From NCBI GenBank assembly GCA_964291305.2, contig OZ219783.1:1488001-1552000 (forward strand): DNA of 64,000 nucleotides, written 5' to 3'. This stretch comes from VXNF01 sp964291305. GTDB lineage: Bacteria; Actinomycetota; Acidimicrobiia; Acidimicrobiales; CATQHL01. Positions 62,395 through 64,000 of the stretch are shown here, piece by piece (position 1 is the first letter of the stretch; the number at the start of each line of letters is the position of its first letter). The notes below the pieces were generated by a model. It made no database searches and was not told the DNA's origin. It saw only the letters and a list, made by a program, of their open reading frames with translations. The position numbers were made by a program, and so were the translations under genes.

Positions 62395-64000
62395 GGTCAG
62401 CCATCACTAGCGCCCCTCGGCGTCGGCCATCGGTGTCGAGGATCGTCAAAGTGCTGTTAGGTGTGGCGTGACAGCCGGCTACCTGCGCCAAGCAGATCGA
62501 GCGCTGCAGCGTGGGCGAGAACCGCGAGGAGGTGATACGACCGATGATCTGTTCGCCCCCGCCAGGGGAAGGGGCGACGATCTGGCACGCCTCCTGCGGC
62601 ACCCAAGCAGGGTCGGTCGGCTGCAACGCCACCAGCCGGGGCAGATCATTAAGCATGCCAGCGCCTGGCTCGCCCTCCAGCGCCCACTGCAGCTCAGGCC
62701 TGCCACAGAAGTCTGCTTTGTCTAGCTTTATGAGCCACTCCAGGCCAGCGCTCGGGGCCTTTGTAAGGGCGTCGGTGTCTTGGCCCACGATGAAGTGACC
62801 CTTCTCTAGGCGCATGATGCGCTGGGCCTCCAGTCCGAACGGGGCCACACCTAGGTCAGCGCCGCCGGTCAGCAGCGCCTGCCAGACATGCGGTCCGTAC
62901 CCCGCAGGTACATGCAACTCATAGGAAAGCTCACCGGTGAAGCCGATACGCCACATAACACAATCCGCAACTCCAGCGATGGCGCCGCGCCGTACCTGCA
63001 TATATTTGAAGGCTTCTGGATCTAGGTTCACGCCGTGGACGAGGCGTTCCAGCAGGGCGCGAGACTTCGGCCCGGCCACGTTGATGCTGGTGTAAGCGTC
63101 GGTTACTGGCGTCACTCGCACCCGCCAGTCGGGGTGCTCGGTCTGCAGCCAGTTTTGGATCCAGACCCAAACTGCATCGGCACCCGAACTGGTGGTGCTC
63201 ATTAGGTAGTGGTGCTCACCTAGGCGCCCGGTCACGCCGTCGTCGAGGATCACCCCGTCCTCTGCGCACATCACCCCGTAACGCACCGAGCCCACCGCTA
63301 ACTGTCGCCACTTGTTCACATACAGCAAGCTCAGCAGCTCGCTGGCGTCGACACCCTGGATGTCCAGCTTTCCGAGTGGGCTAACGTCGATGATGCCCAC
63401 GTTGGCCCGCACGTTTTGCACTTCCGCTAGCGGGTCGCCGTAATGGTTGGGTCGAACCCACTGACCCGCCTGAATCGGCTCCATACCGGCGGCTACGTGC
63501 AGATCGTGCAATGAGGAGAGGCGCACGGGCTCGAACATGCGCCCAGCCAGAGCGCCGAGGGTCACTGGGGCGAAGGGGGGCCGCCAGGTGGTAGTACCCA
63601 CCTCTGCGATACCCGAGCCGATGGCCCCGGCCAGCGTAGCCACGGTGTTAACCGTCTCGAGTTTGCCCTGCGCCGCCCCCATGGTGGCAGTGGTCCAGCG
63701 CTTGGCGAGTTCCACGGAGTCAAATCCCTCAGCGGCAGCATTGCGCAGATCCCGCGAACTCACGTCCTCGGAGAAGTCCACGATTCCGTCACTGGTTGAG
63801 CGGTATAGCGCGGGGTGCGGTTCGCGGCCCAGTGGTGTCCGCCGGTCAACTGGGAAAGCTGGTTCAGGCCCGTCCACGGGCGCCGCCCAGGCCGTCGCAA
63901 CCTGCAGCTGGTGCGCCAGGGTCGCGGCCCTACCCGCCGCTAGCCGGCCGGTGGCCTCGCCGTGAGCCACCAACTCCTCCAGTGAGCCATCACCGCAGAT
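62354..64000 (-). CDS. soxA: Sarcosine oxidase alpha subunit, C-terminal half (5' end outside the window)
   Basis: The 548 visible residues cover the C-terminal part of the roughly 950-aa alpha subunit: a region with CGDGSLEEL near the edge and the GcvT-like, folate-binding domain (RPNHYGDP, VGIIDVSPLGKLDIQGVDASELL, VKYMQVRRG and GFTGELSYELHVPAGYG). The enzyme oxidises sarcosine to glycine and passes the methyl group to tetrahydrofolate or releases formaldehyde. The N-terminal FAD/NAD-binding part lies beyond 64000. Its stop is 41 bases inside the soxG start. Confidence 0.92.
   Translation of the reverse strand: MCGDGSLEELVAHGEATGRLAAGRAATLAHQLQVATAWAAPVDGPEPAFPVDRRTPLGREPHPALYRSTSDGIVDFSEDVSSRDLRNAAAEGFDSVELAKRWTTATMGAAQGKLETVNTVATLAGAIGSGIAEVGTTTWRPPFAPVTLGALAGRMFEPVRLSSLHDLHVAAGMEPIQAGQWVRPNHYGDPLAEVQNVRANVGIIDVSPLGKLDIQGVDASELLSLLYVNKWRQLAVGSVRYGVMCAEDGVILDDGVTGRLGEHHYLMSTTSSGADAVWVWIQNWLQTEHPDWRVRVTPVTDAYTSINVAGPKSRALLERLVHGVNLDPEAFKYMQVRRGAIAGVADCVMWRIGFTGELSYELHVPAGYGPHVWQALLTGGADLGVAPFGLEAQRIMRLEKGHFIVGQDTDALTKAPSAGLEWLIKLDKADFCGRPELQWALEGEPGAGMLNDLPRLVALQPTDPAWVPQEACQIVAPSPGGGEQIIGRITSSRFSPTLQRSICLAQVAGCHATPNSTLTILDTDGRRRGALVMADHAHFDPTGERLRV

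Overview
The window reads as one contiguous stretch of a high-GC actinobacterial chromosome, most likely class Acidimicrobiia or a close relative. The evidence for Actinobacteria is the conserved phoH-ybeY-corC-era-uppS-recO-glyS-dnaG block, a cofC (F420) gene divergent from gpsA, mycothiol-type proteins (a maleylpyruvate-isomerase-like protein and an LmbE/MshB-type deacetylase), a BldC-like helix-turn-helix protein, and many genes whose start codon lies 6-8 bases after a TAnnnT -10 box, the signature of leaderless transcription. No phage, transposon, CRISPR array or plasmid gene was seen.

Layout. 1-2.7 kb: end of a coiled-coil/zinc-ribbon gene, an empty stretch with one strong hairpin, tRNA-Val, a CysQ-like phosphatase, an unrecognised gene, tRNA-Met and tRNA-Asn. 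2.7-12.9 kb (minus strand): core information-processing block (sigma factor, dnaG, glyS, recO, uppS, era, corC, ybeY, phoH, small HTH protein). 13-18.9 kb (minus): quinone oxidoreductase, TauE, the NADH and iron-sulfur modules of an NAD-dependent formate dehydrogenase, and a Rieske oxygenase. 19.2-24.7 kb (plus): a five-gene signalling operon (STAS, receiver-SpoIIE phosphatase, RsbW-like kinase, periplasmic binding protein, histidine kinase). 24.7-26.9 kb (minus): the molybdopterin catalytic subunit of formate dehydrogenase, whose frame is crossed by an in-frame TGA followed by a bacterial SECIS-like hairpin, plus a small NifU-N-like protein. 27-45.8 kb: rnhB, gpsA/cofC, an ABC-2 exporter operon, serA with its DUF1015 partner, threonine aldolase, a membrane protein with a 13-C tract at its start, and the NAD salvage pair pncB-pncA behind an M23 peptidase. 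46-51.4 kb (plus): menF-menD-menC-menB. 51.5-56.9 kb: a branched-chain-amino-acid-type ABC importer with a three-domain LivH-LivM-LivG fusion. 57-61.9 kb: PatB aminotransferase, Zur, and a zinc importer with divergent overlapping promoters. 61.8-64 kb: sarcosine oxidase gamma and (partial) alpha subunits.

How the parts fit. The organism appears to respire with menaquinone, to use F420 and mycothiol, and to take electrons from formate through an NAD-linked, selenocysteine-containing formate dehydrogenase whose alpha subunit is split into two separately encoded proteins about 9 kb apart, with the signalling operon between them. Sarcosine oxidase and the Rieske oxygenase could feed C1 units towards formate, which is inference. 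The most noteworthy points are the Sec-TGA/SECIS, the split alpha subunit, the binding-protein-coupled partner-switching module, the shared leaderless znuA/znuC promoter, and the homopolymeric C tract. Start codons were reassigned wherever a ribosome binding site or a leaderless promoter argued for it.
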